The notes under the pieces were generated by a model. That model was not told where the DNA came from. It made no database searches and was given only the letters and a program-made list of their open reading frames with translations. Made by a program: the position numbers and the translations under genes. DNA of 64,000 bases from contig CAMFGY010000014.1 of the NCBI GenBank assembly GCA_945952065.1, positions 1-64,000 on the forward strand, read 5' to 3'. Origin of the DNA: an uncultured Burkholderiales bacterium. GTDB taxonomy: Bacteria; Pseudomonadota; Gammaproteobacteria; Burkholderiales; Burkholderiaceae_C. Of the stretch, positions 40,650-50,051 are shown piece by piece (within the stretch, counting starts at the first letter, position 1; the number at the start of each line of letters is the position of its first letter).

Positions 40650-41864
40650 TCAAGAGGGGCGCGAAGCCGCCGATGGGGTGGCGCGAACCGGCGCGCTCAC
40701 GCCGCACAGATCCACATGTTGAGGGTTGTAGACAAACCAGCCGCTGCGCTGGCGGCGCCGCTCCAAGTAAAGGGGCCAGGTCTTGCTGTCGGTGCGCAGC
40801 ACTTGCAGCGCGGGCCGCTCGGCTTCGGGCATTTGCGACAGCAGGCGCACCCGCTGTATGGCTTGCAACTGCTCGGGCTTGTCGTAAAAGCCCATATTGG
40901 CACCGCCGCGCGGCAGGCTGGACAGCAACTCCATGCCCTTGAGCACGCGGCCCACCGTGGTGATGTTGAGGTCCAGGCCGCGGGGGGCGTGGCCAATCAC
41001 GGCATAGAGCTCGGTGCCGTTGCTGGAGTCGGCCGCATCGCTGCGCCCGGCGCCGACGGTGGCATAGCAATGCGCCAACCAGGCTCGGCCTTTTCTGGGG
41101 TCGGCGGCGACCGGGAAACCGTCGACAAAGCCCGTCACTTCGGCCCAGCCGTCGCGGTCGGGCAGCTTGGCGAACTCAGACTTGGCAATGCGCTGCAAGG
41201 GAATGGAGAACTCGGCCGGCAGCTGGGCGCTGGCGCCTGCGCTCAGCGGCTTGGCCTTGGCCGGGTCTTCGCCGGCGGGGTCGCCCCACTGGGTCACATA
41301 GTTGTCTTGCACGCGCACGATGGCCAGCCCGTCATAAAAGCCGCCGCGCGCCAGGGCCCGGATATTGGCCACATGGGCGGGCGCAAAGCGCGGCGCCAGC
41401 TCGATCAAGACCTGACCCTGCGGCAGTTCCATCAACAAGGTGTTCTCGGGGTCGAGCGCGCGCCAATCGCTGTCAGGGGATTGAGCCAAGACCTCGGCAC
41501 TGGTCTTGGGCTTGGGCGCTGGGGCCGGGGTCGGGGCGGCCTGGGCCGCCGCATGGGTGGCGCAGGCCGCCAGGATCAGGCATCGCAGGGCATTCAGGGT
41601 GGGCGTTTTTTGAGGCATTTCGCTTCTCCATCCGAGGGCCTGCAGCATACTCAAGACCTGACCCTGCGGCAGTTCCATCAACAAGGTGTTCTCGGGGTCG
41701 AGCGCGCGCCAATCGCTGTCAGGGGATTGAGCCAAGACCTCGGCACTGGTCTTGGGCTTGGGCGCTGGGGCCGGGGTCGGGGCGGCCTGGGCCGCCGCAT
41801 GGGTGGCGCAGGCCGCCAGGATCAGGCATCGCAGGGCATTCAGGGTGGGCGTTTTTTGAGGCAT
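40650..41864 (-). CDS. Cyclophilin-type peptidyl-prolyl isomerase with in-frame duplicated N-terminus
   Basis: The ancestral gene is the 322-codon stretch from ATG 41618: a signal peptide (ending near AAAQA), an Ala/Pro linker and a cyclophilin domain (FDGLAIVRVQDNYVTQWGD region). An exact 246-bp tandem duplication (82 codons, no stop) repeats the ribosome-binding site, signal peptide, linker and first cyclophilin strand. The upstream start at ATG 41864 therefore reads through to give 404 residues with a second, internal signal sequence. Both starts have the same GGAGAAGCG site, so either product or both may be made. It would catalyse proline isomerisation in the periplasm. dsbC follows at 11 bp. 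Confidence 0.85.
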   Translation of the reverse strand: MPQKTPTLNALRCLILAACATHAAAQAAPTPAPAPKPKTSAEVLAQSPDSDWRALDPENTLLMELPQGQVLSMLQALGWRSEMPQKTPTLNALRCLILAACATHAAAQAAPTPAPAPKPKTSAEVLAQSPDSDWRALDPENTLLMELPQGQVLIELAPRFAPAHVANIRALARGGFYDGLAIVRVQDNYVTQWGDPAGEDPAKAKPLSAGASAQLPAEFSIPLQRIAKSEFAKLPDRDGWAEVTGFVDGFPVAADPRKGRAWLAHCYATVGAGRSDAADSSNGTELYAVIGHAPRGLDLNITTVGRVLKGMELLSSLPRGGANMGFYDKPEQLQAIQRVRLLSQMPEAERPALQVLRTDSKTWPLYLERRRQRSGWFVYNPQHVDLCGVSAPVRATPSAASRPS

Positions 41865-41896
41865 TTCGCTTCTCCATCCGAGGGCCTGCAGCATAC
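41405..41896. repeat. Exact 246-bp tandem duplication over the ppi 5' end
   Basis: Copies at 41405-41650 and 41651-41896 appear identical over all 246 bases. The flanking bases differ on both sides, so the unit is exactly 246 bp with no junction microhomology. The unit includes the ppi start region, its ribosome-binding site and the first 71 codons. The length is a multiple of three. Lack of any difference means a very recent event or an assembly error. Confidence 0.95.
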
Positions 41897-41984
41897 GTCG
41901 TTCTGGTGACAGTCCGATGAGGCGTCACAGAGCCGAGCAAAAGGGGCGGCTGGAGCGTTGAGGTCGGCTTCGTACAATGGCCGG

Positions 41985-44900
41985 ATGGCTTTTGTACACC
42001 TGCGCACCCACACCGAATATTCCGTCGTTGACGGCACCCTTCGCATCGAAGATGCGGCCCCGGCTGCGGCCAAAGATGGGCAGGTGGCTTGTGCCATCAC
42101 CGACTTGGCCAATATGTTTGGCGGCATCAAGTTCTACAACGCGATGCGCAAAAAGGGCGTCAAGCCGATTCTGGGCGCGGACTGCTGGCTGGAGCCGGAA
42201 GGCTCCGACAAGAACCCCAGTCGCCTCTTGCTGCTGGTGCAGAACAAGCAGGGCTATCTGAATCTGTGCGAGCTGCTGTCGCGTGCCTGGATTCAAAACG
42301 TGCAGCGCAACCAGGCTTGCTTGAAGTGGGAATGGATGGCCGAGCTGCATGAGGGCTTGATCTGCCTCTCGGGCGCACAGTTCGGTGGCTTGGGTCAGGC
42401 GCTGCTCAGCGGCGACAAGGCGCGTGCCCTGGACTGGGCACAGCGCTTCACCCAGATCTTCCCCGGACGCTTTTATATCGAGCTGCAGCGCGCCGGTCTG
42501 CCTGGCCAAGAAGCCTTGGTGCAGGCCAGCGTGCCCTTTGCCGCCGAGCAGGGCTTGCCGGTGGTGGCCACGCATCCGGTGCAGTTCTTGGGGCCCGATG
42601 ACTTCGAGGCCCATGAGGCGCGCGTCTGCGTGGCCGAGGGCGAGACCCTGACCAACCCCAAGCGCATCAAGCGCTTTTTGCCGGGCCAGTACTTCCGCAC
42701 CCAGGCTGAGATGGAGGCGCTGTTTGCCGACATTCCGTCTGCCATCGCCAACACGGTAGAGATTGCCCGCCGTTGCTCGATCAGTCTGGTGCTGGGCAAG
42801 CCGCAGCTGCCCAACTTCCCCACGCCTTTGTTGGAAGACGGCACGCCCATGCCGATGGAGCAGTACTTCCGCCAGCTTTCTTTTGAGGGCCTGGAAGACC
42901 GTCTGAAGCTGCTGTTCCCCGACGAAGCCAAGCGCAACGCGGAACGGCCGCGTTATGTGGAGCGCCTGGAGTTCGAGCTGGGCACCATCATCAAAATGGG
43001 TTTCCCGGGCTACTTCCTGATCGTGGGCGACTTCATCAAGTGGGCCAAGACGCACGGCTGCCCGGTCGGCCCGGGCCGGGGCTCGGGCGCCGGCTCGCTG
43101 GTGGCCTATGTGCTCTTGATCACCGACCTGGACCCGCTGCAGTACAACCTGCTGTTCGAGCGCTTCTTGAACCCCGAGCGGGTTTCGATGCCTGACTTTG
43201 ACATCGACTTCTGCCAGGGCAACCGCGACCGGGTGATCGATTACGTCAAGGAAAAATATGGCCGCCCAGCGGTCAGCCAGATTGCCACCTTCGGCACCAT
43301 GGCCGCCAAGGCGGCCTTGCGCGATATCGGCCGGGTGCTGGGCATGGGCTATGGTCAGGTGGACTCCATTGCCAAGCTGATCCCGGCGCCACCCGGCAAG
43401 ACCGTGACCTTGGCCAAACTGCCGGAGAACTTTGATCCTGAGAAGGAAAAGATGATCTTCGCCCGCCATGAGGCGCCGGAGATCAATGAGCGCGAGGCCC
43501 AGGAAGAAGAGGTGGCCGAGTTGCTCAAGCTGGCAGCTCGCGTGGAAGGCATGGTGCGCAATATCGGCATGCACGCCGGGGGGGTGCTGATCGCGCCCGG
43601 CAAGATCACCGACTTCTGCCCGCAGTACCAACAGCCCGGCTCCACCTCGGCCGTCAGTCAGTACGACAAGGACGATGTGGAAGCCATCGGGCTGGTGAAG
43701 TTCGACTTCTTGGGCTTGGCCACGCTGACGATTTTGGAGTTGGCCAAAGACTTCATCGTCGCCCGTTATCCCGATCAAAAGAACTTTGCCTTCGAGACCA
43801 TTCCGCTCGATGACCGCAAGACCTACAAGCTGTTTTCTGAGGGCCTGACCGAGTCGGTGTTCCAGTTTGAATCCAGCGGCATGCAGCGCATGTTGAAAGA
43901 CGCCAAGCCCTCGCGTCTGGAAGACCTGATTGCGCTGAACGCGCTGTATCGCCCGGGGCCTATGGACCTGATCCCCACCTTTGTGGCGCGCAAGCACGGC
44001 AAGGAAGTGGTGGAGTACCCGCATCCCTTGACCGAGCCGGTGCTGGCTGAAACCTACGGCATCATGGTCTACCAAGAGCAGGTGATGCAGACTGCCCAGG
44101 TGCTGGGTGGCTACAGCCTCGGCGGCGCCGACATGCTGCGTCGCGCCATGGGCAAGAAAAAAGCCGAGGAGATGGCCGAGCACCGCGCCATCTTCCGCAA
44201 GGGCGCGGCCGTCAATGGCTTGGATGAAAAGCAGGCCGACGAGGTGTTCGACCTGATGGAGAAGTTCGCGGGCTACGGCTTCAACAAGTCGCACGCTGCT
44301 GCTTACTCCTTGCTGGCCTATCACACCGGTTGGCTCAAGGTGCATTTCACGGCCGAGTTCTTCGCCGCGAACATGACCATTGAAATGGACGACACCGACA
44401 AGCTCAAGGTCTTGTTGAATGACGCCAAGCTCTTTGGCATCGACTTTGAGCCGCCGAATGTCAACCTCGGTGTGCACCGCTTCGAGCCCATCATGCCGGG
44501 CGACGGCGTGTTCCCGCATTGGGTGGCCCCGGGGCCAGGTGAGCGCCCCAAGCGCATCAACTACGGGCTGGGCGCCATCAAAGGCACCGGCAAAGGGGCG
44601 ATTGAGGCGATTGTGGCGGCGCGCGAGAAAGGTGGGCCCTTCAAGAGTTTTTATGACTTCTGCTGCCGCATCGACCGAAAGGCCTGTAACAAGCGGGTGG
44701 TGGAGGCCTTGATCAAGGCCGGCGCCTTCGACAGCTTGCAGCCCGACCGGGCCCGTTTGCTGGCCAGCGTGGCACGCGGCTACACCCATGCCGAGACGCA
44801 GGAAGCCAATGCCGACCAGGGCGGTTTGTTCGACTTTGGTGACAGCCATGCGTCCAGCACCGCCGAGCCTGACTTGGTTGACGCCGCGCCCTGGACCATC

Positions 44901-45617
44901 AAAGAAAAACTCAGCCTGGAGAAGACCGCGATCGGTTTCTACCTGAGCGGACACTTGTTCGACCAAAGCGGTGAAGAAGTGCGCCGCATGGTGCGCCGAC
45001 GTATCGCCAATGTGGAAGACGCAGCCCAAAGCCGTGAAGTGGTGATGCTGGCCGGCATCGTGAGCGACCTCCGCGTCATCAATGGCAATCGCGGTCGCGT
45101 GGCCATCTTCAAGCTGGATGACAAGAGCGATGTGATCGAGGCGGTGGCGAATGAGGAACTGCTCAATCTGCACAAGGAACTCTTGGTCGACGACGAGCTC
45201 TTGATCCTGCAGGGCAAGGTGCAGATGGACCGGTTTGCGGGGGGCTTTCGCTTCAATGTGCAGGCGGTCTGGGACCTCGCTGCGGCGCGGGCGCGCTTTG
45301 GCAAGTATTTCTACGTGCCGGTGCAGCAGCAATTGCCGGCGCTGCAAGAGGTGGTCAAGCAATGGCCGCCCCGCCAAGTGGAAACCGAGCAGGGCGTGGT
45401 GCGCCAAGGTCTGCGCATGCAAACCCATCATTTCTTGAGTGGTGACCATGAGGGCGCCGAGTTCAAGATCGATCTGGGCGAAGACAGCAAGTTCTGGCCC
45501 TGCGATGAGGCACTGGCCAAGCTGGGCCTGACCGTGGGCCTCGCCTCCACGGGTGCGCCCGCGGCGCAAGGCAAGAAAGGGCCCCAGCCGCAAATCATTT
45601 ACGAAGCCGGGGCTTGA
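41985..45617 (+). CDS. dnaE: DNA polymerase III alpha subunit
   Basis: A 1210-residue replicative polymerase. The start at ATG 41985 gives the usual opening FVHLRTHTEYSVVDG of the PHP domain (about 1-280); an in-frame ATG upstream (41958) adds an atypical leader. The palm domain shows GRGSGAGSLVAYVL and the catalytic PDFDIDF (two metal-binding Asp). The helix-hairpin-helix and OB-fold parts follow. Length fits dnaE1 (about 1160-1200). It catalyses chain elongation in the replisome. Divergent from the ppi-dsbC operon; the duplication ends 88 bp before its start. Confidence 0.97.
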   Translation: MAFVHLRTHTEYSVVDGTLRIEDAAPAAAKDGQVACAITDLANMFGGIKFYNAMRKKGVKPILGADCWLEPEGSDKNPSRLLLLVQNKQGYLNLCELLSRAWIQNVQRNQACLKWEWMAELHEGLICLSGAQFGGLGQALLSGDKARALDWAQRFTQIFPGRFYIELQRAGLPGQEALVQASVPFAAEQGLPVVATHPVQFLGPDDFEAHEARVCVAEGETLTNPKRIKRFLPGQYFRTQAEMEALFADIPSAIANTVEIARRCSISLVLGKPQLPNFPTPLLEDGTPMPMEQYFRQLSFEGLEDRLKLLFPDEAKRNAERPRYVERLEFELGTIIKMGFPGYFLIVGDFIKWAKTHGCPVGPGRGSGAGSLVAYVLLITDLDPLQYNLLFERFLNPERVSMPDFDIDFCQGNRDRVIDYVKEKYGRPAVSQIATFGTMAAKAALRDIGRVLGMGYGQVDSIAKLIPAPPGKTVTLAKLPENFDPEKEKMIFARHEAPEINEREAQEEEVAELLKLAARVEGMVRNIGMHAGGVLIAPGKITDFCPQYQQPGSTSAVSQYDKDDVEAIGLVKFDFLGLATLTILELAKDFIVARYPDQKNFAFETIPLDDRKTYKLFSEGLTESVFQFESSGMQRMLKDAKPSRLEDLIALNALYRPGPMDLIPTFVARKHGKEVVEYPHPLTEPVLAETYGIMVYQEQVMQTAQVLGGYSLGGADMLRRAMGKKKAEEMAEHRAIFRKGAAVNGLDEKQADEVFDLMEKFAGYGFNKSHAAAYSLLAYHTGWLKVHFTAEFFAANMTIEMDDTDKLKVLLNDAKLFGIDFEPPNVNLGVHRFEPIMPGDGVFPHWVAPGPGERPKRINYGLGAIKGTGKGAIEAIVAAREKGGPFKSFYDFCCRIDRKACNKRVVEALIKAGAFDSLQPDRARLLASVARGYTHAETQEANADQGGLFDFGDSHASSTAEPDLVDAAPWTIKEKLSLEKTAIGFYLSGHLFDQSGEEVRRMVRRRIANVEDAAQSREVVMLAGIVSDLRVINGNRGRVAIFKLDDKSDVIEAVANEELLNLHKELLVDDELLILQGKVQMDRFAGGFRFNVQAVWDLAAARARFGKYFYVPVQQQLPALQEVVKQWPPRQVETEQGVVRQGLRMQTHHFLSGDHEGAEFKIDLGEDSKFWPCDEALAKLGLTVGLASTGAPAAQGKKGPQPQIIYEAGA

Positions 45618-45695
45618 AGTGAAAGCTCAGGCTTTGCTTGAGCTTGGCTTTTCGGCCAAAACGTTCATCACACACTCAAACAAACCCACAAGCTC

Positions 45696-46532
45696 ATGAT
45701 CACCATCGTCAGCGCATTCTTTGATATCGGTCGAGGCGATTGGGCCAAGTTCGCCCGCTCGGTGGACATTTACTTCCGCAATTTCGAGCGCCTGTGTCTG
45801 CTGGACAACCCCATCATCTTGTTCACCGAGTCCAAGCACCGTGAGCGCTTGAGCCGCTTGCAGGCCAAGAAGCCCAATTTGGTGGTCTATTACGAAGACG
45901 ATTTGTTCGAGCGCCATGCCGAGCTTTTGGCGGCCATCGGTCGGGTGCAGCAAAGCGAGGCCTACAAGCAGGGCATTCTTGACCCGCAATGCCCGGAGTA
46001 CTACGAGCCGCGCTATGTGTTGGTGAACTATCTGAAGGCGCAGTTTTGTGAGTCGGCCATTCGCCAGCAAGGCATTCAGTCCGGCTTGGTGGCCTGGATC
46101 GATTTCGGCTACATCAAAAAGAAGCGCCAGATCCCGATGTCGTTGCGCTGGGACTATCCGTATGAAGAAAAGATTCATATGTACAGCCTGCTGCCCGTGG
46201 ATGGCGAGATCGACATCACCAAGACGGTGAAAGAAAACATCGTCTACATCCAGGGCTGCCACATCATTGCGCCGGCCCAGAAGTGGCCGCTGATGGTCAA
46301 GCTGATGCAAGGGGCCATCGATGATTTGTTCAGCCGAGGGCTCACGGACGATGACCAGTCCATGCTCTTGATGGCCTATTTGGCCTCCAAGCAAGACTTT
46401 GTGATCCACCCTGCCGATGTCAGCACCCGAGCGGGCAATTTCTTTGTCTTCCGGCATGTGAACCGCTGCGAGCAAGCGCTCGGGTGGGGCCAACGCTTGA
46501 AGTACTTGGCACGAAGCGCCTTGGTGGGCTGA
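45696..46532 (+). CDS. HtrL/YibB (WlaTC)-type glycosyltransferase
   Basis: A 278-residue protein of the HtrL/YibB family, recognised from the N-terminal TIVSAFFDIGRGDW segment, NPIILFTESKHRE and LVAWIDFGY, which includes a candidate nucleotide-sugar or metal site. Family members are linked to LPS or LOS sugar assembly (WlaTC in Campylobacter). It follows dnaE by 78 bp on the same strand and precedes a patatin gene. Sugar donor and acceptor cannot be predicted. Its location near msbA and the glycosyltransferase group suggests envelope polysaccharide. Confidence 0.85.
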   Translation: MITIVSAFFDIGRGDWAKFARSVDIYFRNFERLCLLDNPIILFTESKHRERLSRLQAKKPNLVVYYEDDLFERHAELLAAIGRVQQSEAYKQGILDPQCPEYYEPRYVLVNYLKAQFCESAIRQQGIQSGLVAWIDFGYIKKKRQIPMSLRWDYPYEEKIHMYSLLPVDGEIDITKTVKENIVYIQGCHIIAPAQKWPLMVKLMQGAIDDLFSRGLTDDDQSMLLMAYLASKQDFVIHPADVSTRAGNFFVFRHVNRCEQALGWGQRLKYLARSALVG

Positions 46533-46610
46533 ACTTCCCGGCCTTTTCCCTGAGGAGCTGACTCTAATTTCAACGATGATGCGAGGGCTGCAAATCTTGC
46601 CCCTTCTGAC

Positions 46611-47894
46611 TTGAATCCATCCACGCCTCCAGCCAAACCCATCAGCACCGGTCTGATCTTGACCGGTGGGGGGGCGCGCGCCGCCTACCAGGTGGGGGTG
46701 TTGGCCGCGGTGGCGCAACTGCGGCGTGATGCCGGTCAGGCCACGGGCATGCCTTTCCCGGTGGTGGCCGGCACTTCGGCCGGTGCCATCAATGCGGCCA
46801 CTTTGGCCTGCCACGCCGATGACTTTGATGGCGCTGTCGATGGCCTGGTGCATCTGTGGCAAAACCTGCATGTCGATCAGATCTACAGCGCCGATGCCTT
46901 TGGCATCATTCGCACCGGCGCGCGGTGGTTGTCGATGATGAGCTTGGGTTGGGCCGTGGCGCGCTGGCGGCGCACGCGGCCGCGCAGCCTTTTGGACAAT
47001 GCCCCGCTGGGTCGATTGCTGCGGCGTTGGATCCAGATGGAGCGCGTTGAGCAGATGTTGGCGCAAGGCCATATGCAGGCCCTGGCGATCAGCGGCTCCA
47101 GTTACACCTCGGGCCAGCACGTCACGTTCTACCAGACGCATCAAGCGGTGGAGCCCTGGCTGCGCTCGCAGCGCATTGCGGTCAGGGCCAAGCTCACCGT
47201 GGAGCATTTGCTGGCCTCTTCGGCCATCCCCTTTATTTTTCCGGCCGAAAGCCTGGACCTGGACGGCCAGCCCGAGTGGTTCGGTGATGGTTCAATGCGC
47301 CAGAGCGCGCCGATCTCTCCGGCCATTCATTTGGGCGCCGACCGGGTCTTGGTGATCGGCGCCGGGCGCATGCATGAGCCGCCAGGCAGCCGCCGGCCCG
47401 CCTTGGTGACCGGACACCCCAGCATGGCGCAGATTGCCGGTCATGCCTTGTCGAATATCTTTTTGGATGCCTTGGCCGTGGATGTGGAGCGTTTGCAGCG
47501 CATCAACAACACGCTGGGCCTTTTGCCCAGCGCGGCGCGCGAGGCCACGCCGCTGCGGCCGGTCGAAGTGCTGGTGATCGCCCCGAGTCGGCGCCTGGAT
47601 GATCTGGCCGCCGAGCACCAAGGCAGCTTGCCCCCGACCATCAAAGGCCTGCTGCGCACCGTCGGTGTGGCCGGGGAAGGCAAGGGCGCCAGTGGTTCGG
47701 CGCTGACCAGTTATCTGCTGTTTGAGCCCTCGTTCACCGGCGAATTGATCCATCTGGGCATGAGCGACACGCTGGCGCGGCGCGCCGAGGTGCAGGCCTT
47801 TTTCGGCTGGCCCTCGCAAGCCCCACAGATCGACCCCGCCGCGATGCGGCGCCGCAGGGCGGGTTTTGCGGAATCGGCGCCTGCGCCGCTTTGA
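46611..47894 (+). CDS. Patatin-like phospholipase (TTG start)
   Basis: A 427-residue patatin-family lipid hydrolase. The oxyanion loop GGGARAAYQ (19-27), nucleophile elbow GTSAG with Ser56 and catalytic Asp226 (GDGS) are intact. No in-frame ATG or GTG lies between the upstream stop (46551) and the GGGAR motif, so TTG at 46611 is the probable start. It would act on membrane phospholipids; no signal peptide is seen, so it is likely cytoplasmic or membrane-associated. It converges with the ComEA-like gene. Confidence 0.88.
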   Translation: MNPSTPPAKPISTGLILTGGGARAAYQVGVLAAVAQLRRDAGQATGMPFPVVAGTSAGAINAATLACHADDFDGAVDGLVHLWQNLHVDQIYSADAFGIIRTGARWLSMMSLGWAVARWRRTRPRSLLDNAPLGRLLRRWIQMERVEQMLAQGHMQALAISGSSYTSGQHVTFYQTHQAVEPWLRSQRIAVRAKLTVEHLLASSAIPFIFPAESLDLDGQPEWFGDGSMRQSAPISPAIHLGADRVLVIGAGRMHEPPGSRRPALVTGHPSMAQIAGHALSNIFLDALAVDVERLQRINNTLGLLPSAAREATPLRPVEVLVIAPSRRLDDLAAEHQGSLPPTIKGLLRTVGVAGEGKGASGSALTSYLLFEPSFTGELIHLGMSDTLARRAEVQAFFGWPSQAPQIDPAAMRRRRAGFAESAPAPL

Positions 47895-47912
47895 ATGCGA
47901 AACGCTTGGGGT

Positions 47913-48248
47913 TCAGCGGCTTCTTTCCTTGCCGCTTTCGCTGGCGCTGGCCGCGTTCTCGACCGTATCAGGACTCAAGGCCCGTCCTGCGACCCGCAAC
48001 CCCTGCGCTGAGAGCTTGAGCAGACTGGGCCTGCGCAGGCCCCGCACCCGTTGTTGCAAGTCTTGCCAATCTTCAAACGGGGCTTGTTGGCGCGCCTGCA
48101 AAATCCGCTCCACCATGGCCGGGCCCAAGCCATTCAAAGACTCCAGCTCGGCCCGGCTGGCGCGGTTGATGTCCAGCTGCGTGGCCTGCGACCGCGCAGG
48201 CCCTGCGATGAGGCCACACAGCGCTAACTGGAAAGTTCGGCGGCGCAT
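47913..48248 (-). CDS. ComEA-like helix-hairpin-helix protein
   Basis: A 111-residue secreted protein with an N-terminal signal sequence (about 1-20). A pair of helix-hairpin-helix motifs follows (LDINRASRAELESLNGLGPAMVERIL and a second near LQQRVRGLRRPSLLKLSAQGL), the layout of ComEA DNA-binding proteins used in natural transformation. The C-terminus is Ser/Glu/Arg-rich. It starts 28 bp after msbA on the same strand. DNA binding is inferred from family; other competence genes are not nearby. Confidence 0.8.
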   Translation of the reverse strand: MRRRTFQLALCGLIAGPARSQATQLDINRASRAELESLNGLGPAMVERILQARQQAPFEDWQDLQQRVRGLRRPSLLKLSAQGLRVAGRALSPDTVENAASASESGKERSR

Positions 48249-48276
48249 CGGGTGTCGGGCTCAGGCGCCGCGGTGA

Positions 48277-50013
48277 TCAATCGCCGTGTTGGGCACGCAC
48301 CATGGCGGCATAGGCGCCATCCAGGGCGCTGAGGGACTCGTGGGAGCCGCTTTCCAGCAGGCGCCCCGCACCCAAGACGTGGATGGTGTCGGCATTGCGC
48401 ACGGTCGACAAGCGATGGGCAATCACGATCAGGGTTTTGCGCCCCGCCCACTGCTCCAAGGCTTGTTGCACTGCGCGTTCACTTTCGGTGTCCAGGGCCG
48501 AGGTGGCTTCGTCAAACACCCAAATCGGCGCCTCTTTGTAGAGGGCGCGGGCAATCGCCAAGCGCTGGCGCTGGCCGCCAGAGAGCTTGCTGCCATTGGC
48601 GCCGATCTCGGTCTCTAGACCCTGCGGCAAGCTGCAGGCAAAGTCCCACAGATTGGCGGCGCGCAGCGCGGCTTCGAGCTTGGCTTCATCGCGCGGCTGG
48701 GCATAGGCGATGTTGTCGGCCACCGAGGCGTCGAACAGCACGATGTCTTGAGAAACCACGGCGAATTGGCTGCGCAGATTGCTCTTGCTCAGCTGCTGGA
48801 TGTCGACCCCGTCCAAGAAAATCTGGCCGGCATCGGGCTGCCCAAAGCCCAGCAGCAAGTGGATGATGGAGCTCTTGCCCGCGCCGGAAGACCCGACCAG
48901 GGCCGTGGTGCGGCCGGCCGCAAAGTTCAGCGACAAGCCGTCCAAGGCGGGCCGTTCTGCCCCTGGGTATTGCAAGCGGACCTGCTGCATGGTGATCTCG
49001 CCCTTGCAGTCCTTCAGGGTTTGAGTGCCGGTGTCGGGCTCCACCGGCATGTCCAGCAAGCTCATGCAGCCGCGCGCAATGACCATGGCGCTGATGATGG
49101 GTTGCATCAAATCGCTCAAGTGGCGCAGGCGTGAAGTCAGCAGCAGCAAGGCGGTGACGAAGGCGGCAAAGTCACCCACGCCGGTCTTGGCCTCGCGGGC
49201 CTGCAGCAAGGCCAGGCAAACAATCAGCGACAGGCCCCAGCTGGCCACAAACTGAGACAAGGGTTGCGACAAGGCCCCAGCGGCGGCTTGCTTCAAGGCA
49301 TTGCGCTGCACCTCGCGGGCACGCTCGGCAAAGCGGGCGCGTTCATGGTCCGCCGCATCAAAGCTGCGTACCACCCGCCAAGCGCGAGTCACGTCATCGA
49401 CCTTGTTGATCAAATGCAGCTGCGCGTCATAGGCCAAGCTGCCCATTTTTCGCACCCGCTGGTTGACGGTGCGGATCACAAAAGCCATGGCCGGCGTGGC
49501 CACCAGCGACAAGAGCGTGAGTTTCCAGTTCAACACGATCAAATAGCCCAGCATGGCCACGGCGGGCAAGCCGTCACGCAAGACGCTGATGAAGGGGCCG
49601 CTGATCAGGTTCATCACCTGCTGTGGGTCATTCACCACCTTGCTGACCGCCGTGCCCGGCTGCAAGCTGGTGAAGACGCGCGCATCGGCCTTGAGCAAGG
49701 CTTCCAGCAAGGCGCAGCGCATGTCCATCACGGTGCGCGAGACCGACCAATTCAGCAGGTACTGCCCCAAAAAACCAAACAAGCCGCGCACGGCGAACAG
49801 GCCGATCAAGACCACCGGCACCCACCAAACCGAGAAGGACTGGGTTTCAAAGCCTTCGCCAAAAACGGTTTTGATCAGCTTGGGGATCAGTGGCTCGGTG
49901 GCCGCCACGGCCGCGTAGCACAGCAGGGTCAGGATCAGACCGCCCCGGTAGGGTTTGACAAACCGCGCCAAGCGTCGGGCGACAGGTCGGTTCTCGGATG
50001 TTTCGCTCGTCAT
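48277..50013 (-). CDS. msbA: Lipid A export ABC transporter MsbA
   Basis: A 578-residue half-transporter that flips lipid A-core across the inner membrane. The six-helix domain (about 20-320) is followed by the ATPase with Walker A GSSGAGKSS, signature LSGGQRQRLAIARAL and Walker B IWVFDEATSALD. Length matches MsbA (about 580). It is divergent from a GT4 glycosyltransferase with 38 bp between the starts. Context of several glycosyltransferases and lapA/lapB supports an LPS role. Confidence 0.93.
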   Translation of the reverse strand: MTSETSENRPVARRLARFVKPYRGGLILTLLCYAAVAATEPLIPKLIKTVFGEGFETQSFSVWWVPVVLIGLFAVRGLFGFLGQYLLNWSVSRTVMDMRCALLEALLKADARVFTSLQPGTAVSKVVNDPQQVMNLISGPFISVLRDGLPAVAMLGYLIVLNWKLTLLSLVATPAMAFVIRTVNQRVRKMGSLAYDAQLHLINKVDDVTRAWRVVRSFDAADHERARFAERAREVQRNALKQAAAGALSQPLSQFVASWGLSLIVCLALLQAREAKTGVGDFAAFVTALLLLTSRLRHLSDLMQPIISAMVIARGCMSLLDMPVEPDTGTQTLKDCKGEITMQQVRLQYPGAERPALDGLSLNFAAGRTTALVGSSGAGKSSIIHLLLGFGQPDAGQIFLDGVDIQQLSKSNLRSQFAVVSQDIVLFDASVADNIAYAQPRDEAKLEAALRAANLWDFACSLPQGLETEIGANGSKLSGGQRQRLAIARALYKEAPIWVFDEATSALDTESERAVQQALEQWAGRKTLIVIAHRLSTVRNADTIHVLGAGRLLESGSHESLSALDGAYAAMVRAQHGD

Positions 50014-50051
50014 GGGGCGGGATTGTCGCCGCTGTTTCTATACTGCCGGCC

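Noticed and set aside
41405-41896. Insertion sequence or phage attachment repeat as the source of the ppi duplication
   Set aside because: No transposase, terminal inverted repeat or spacer is present; the copies abut exactly, so simple tandem duplication explains it.
41925-45593. 1222-codon open frame on the minus strand opposite dnaE
   Set aside because: It is the complementary-frame shadow of the GC-rich dnaE gene; the product is Gln/His/Leu-rich with no domain motifs.
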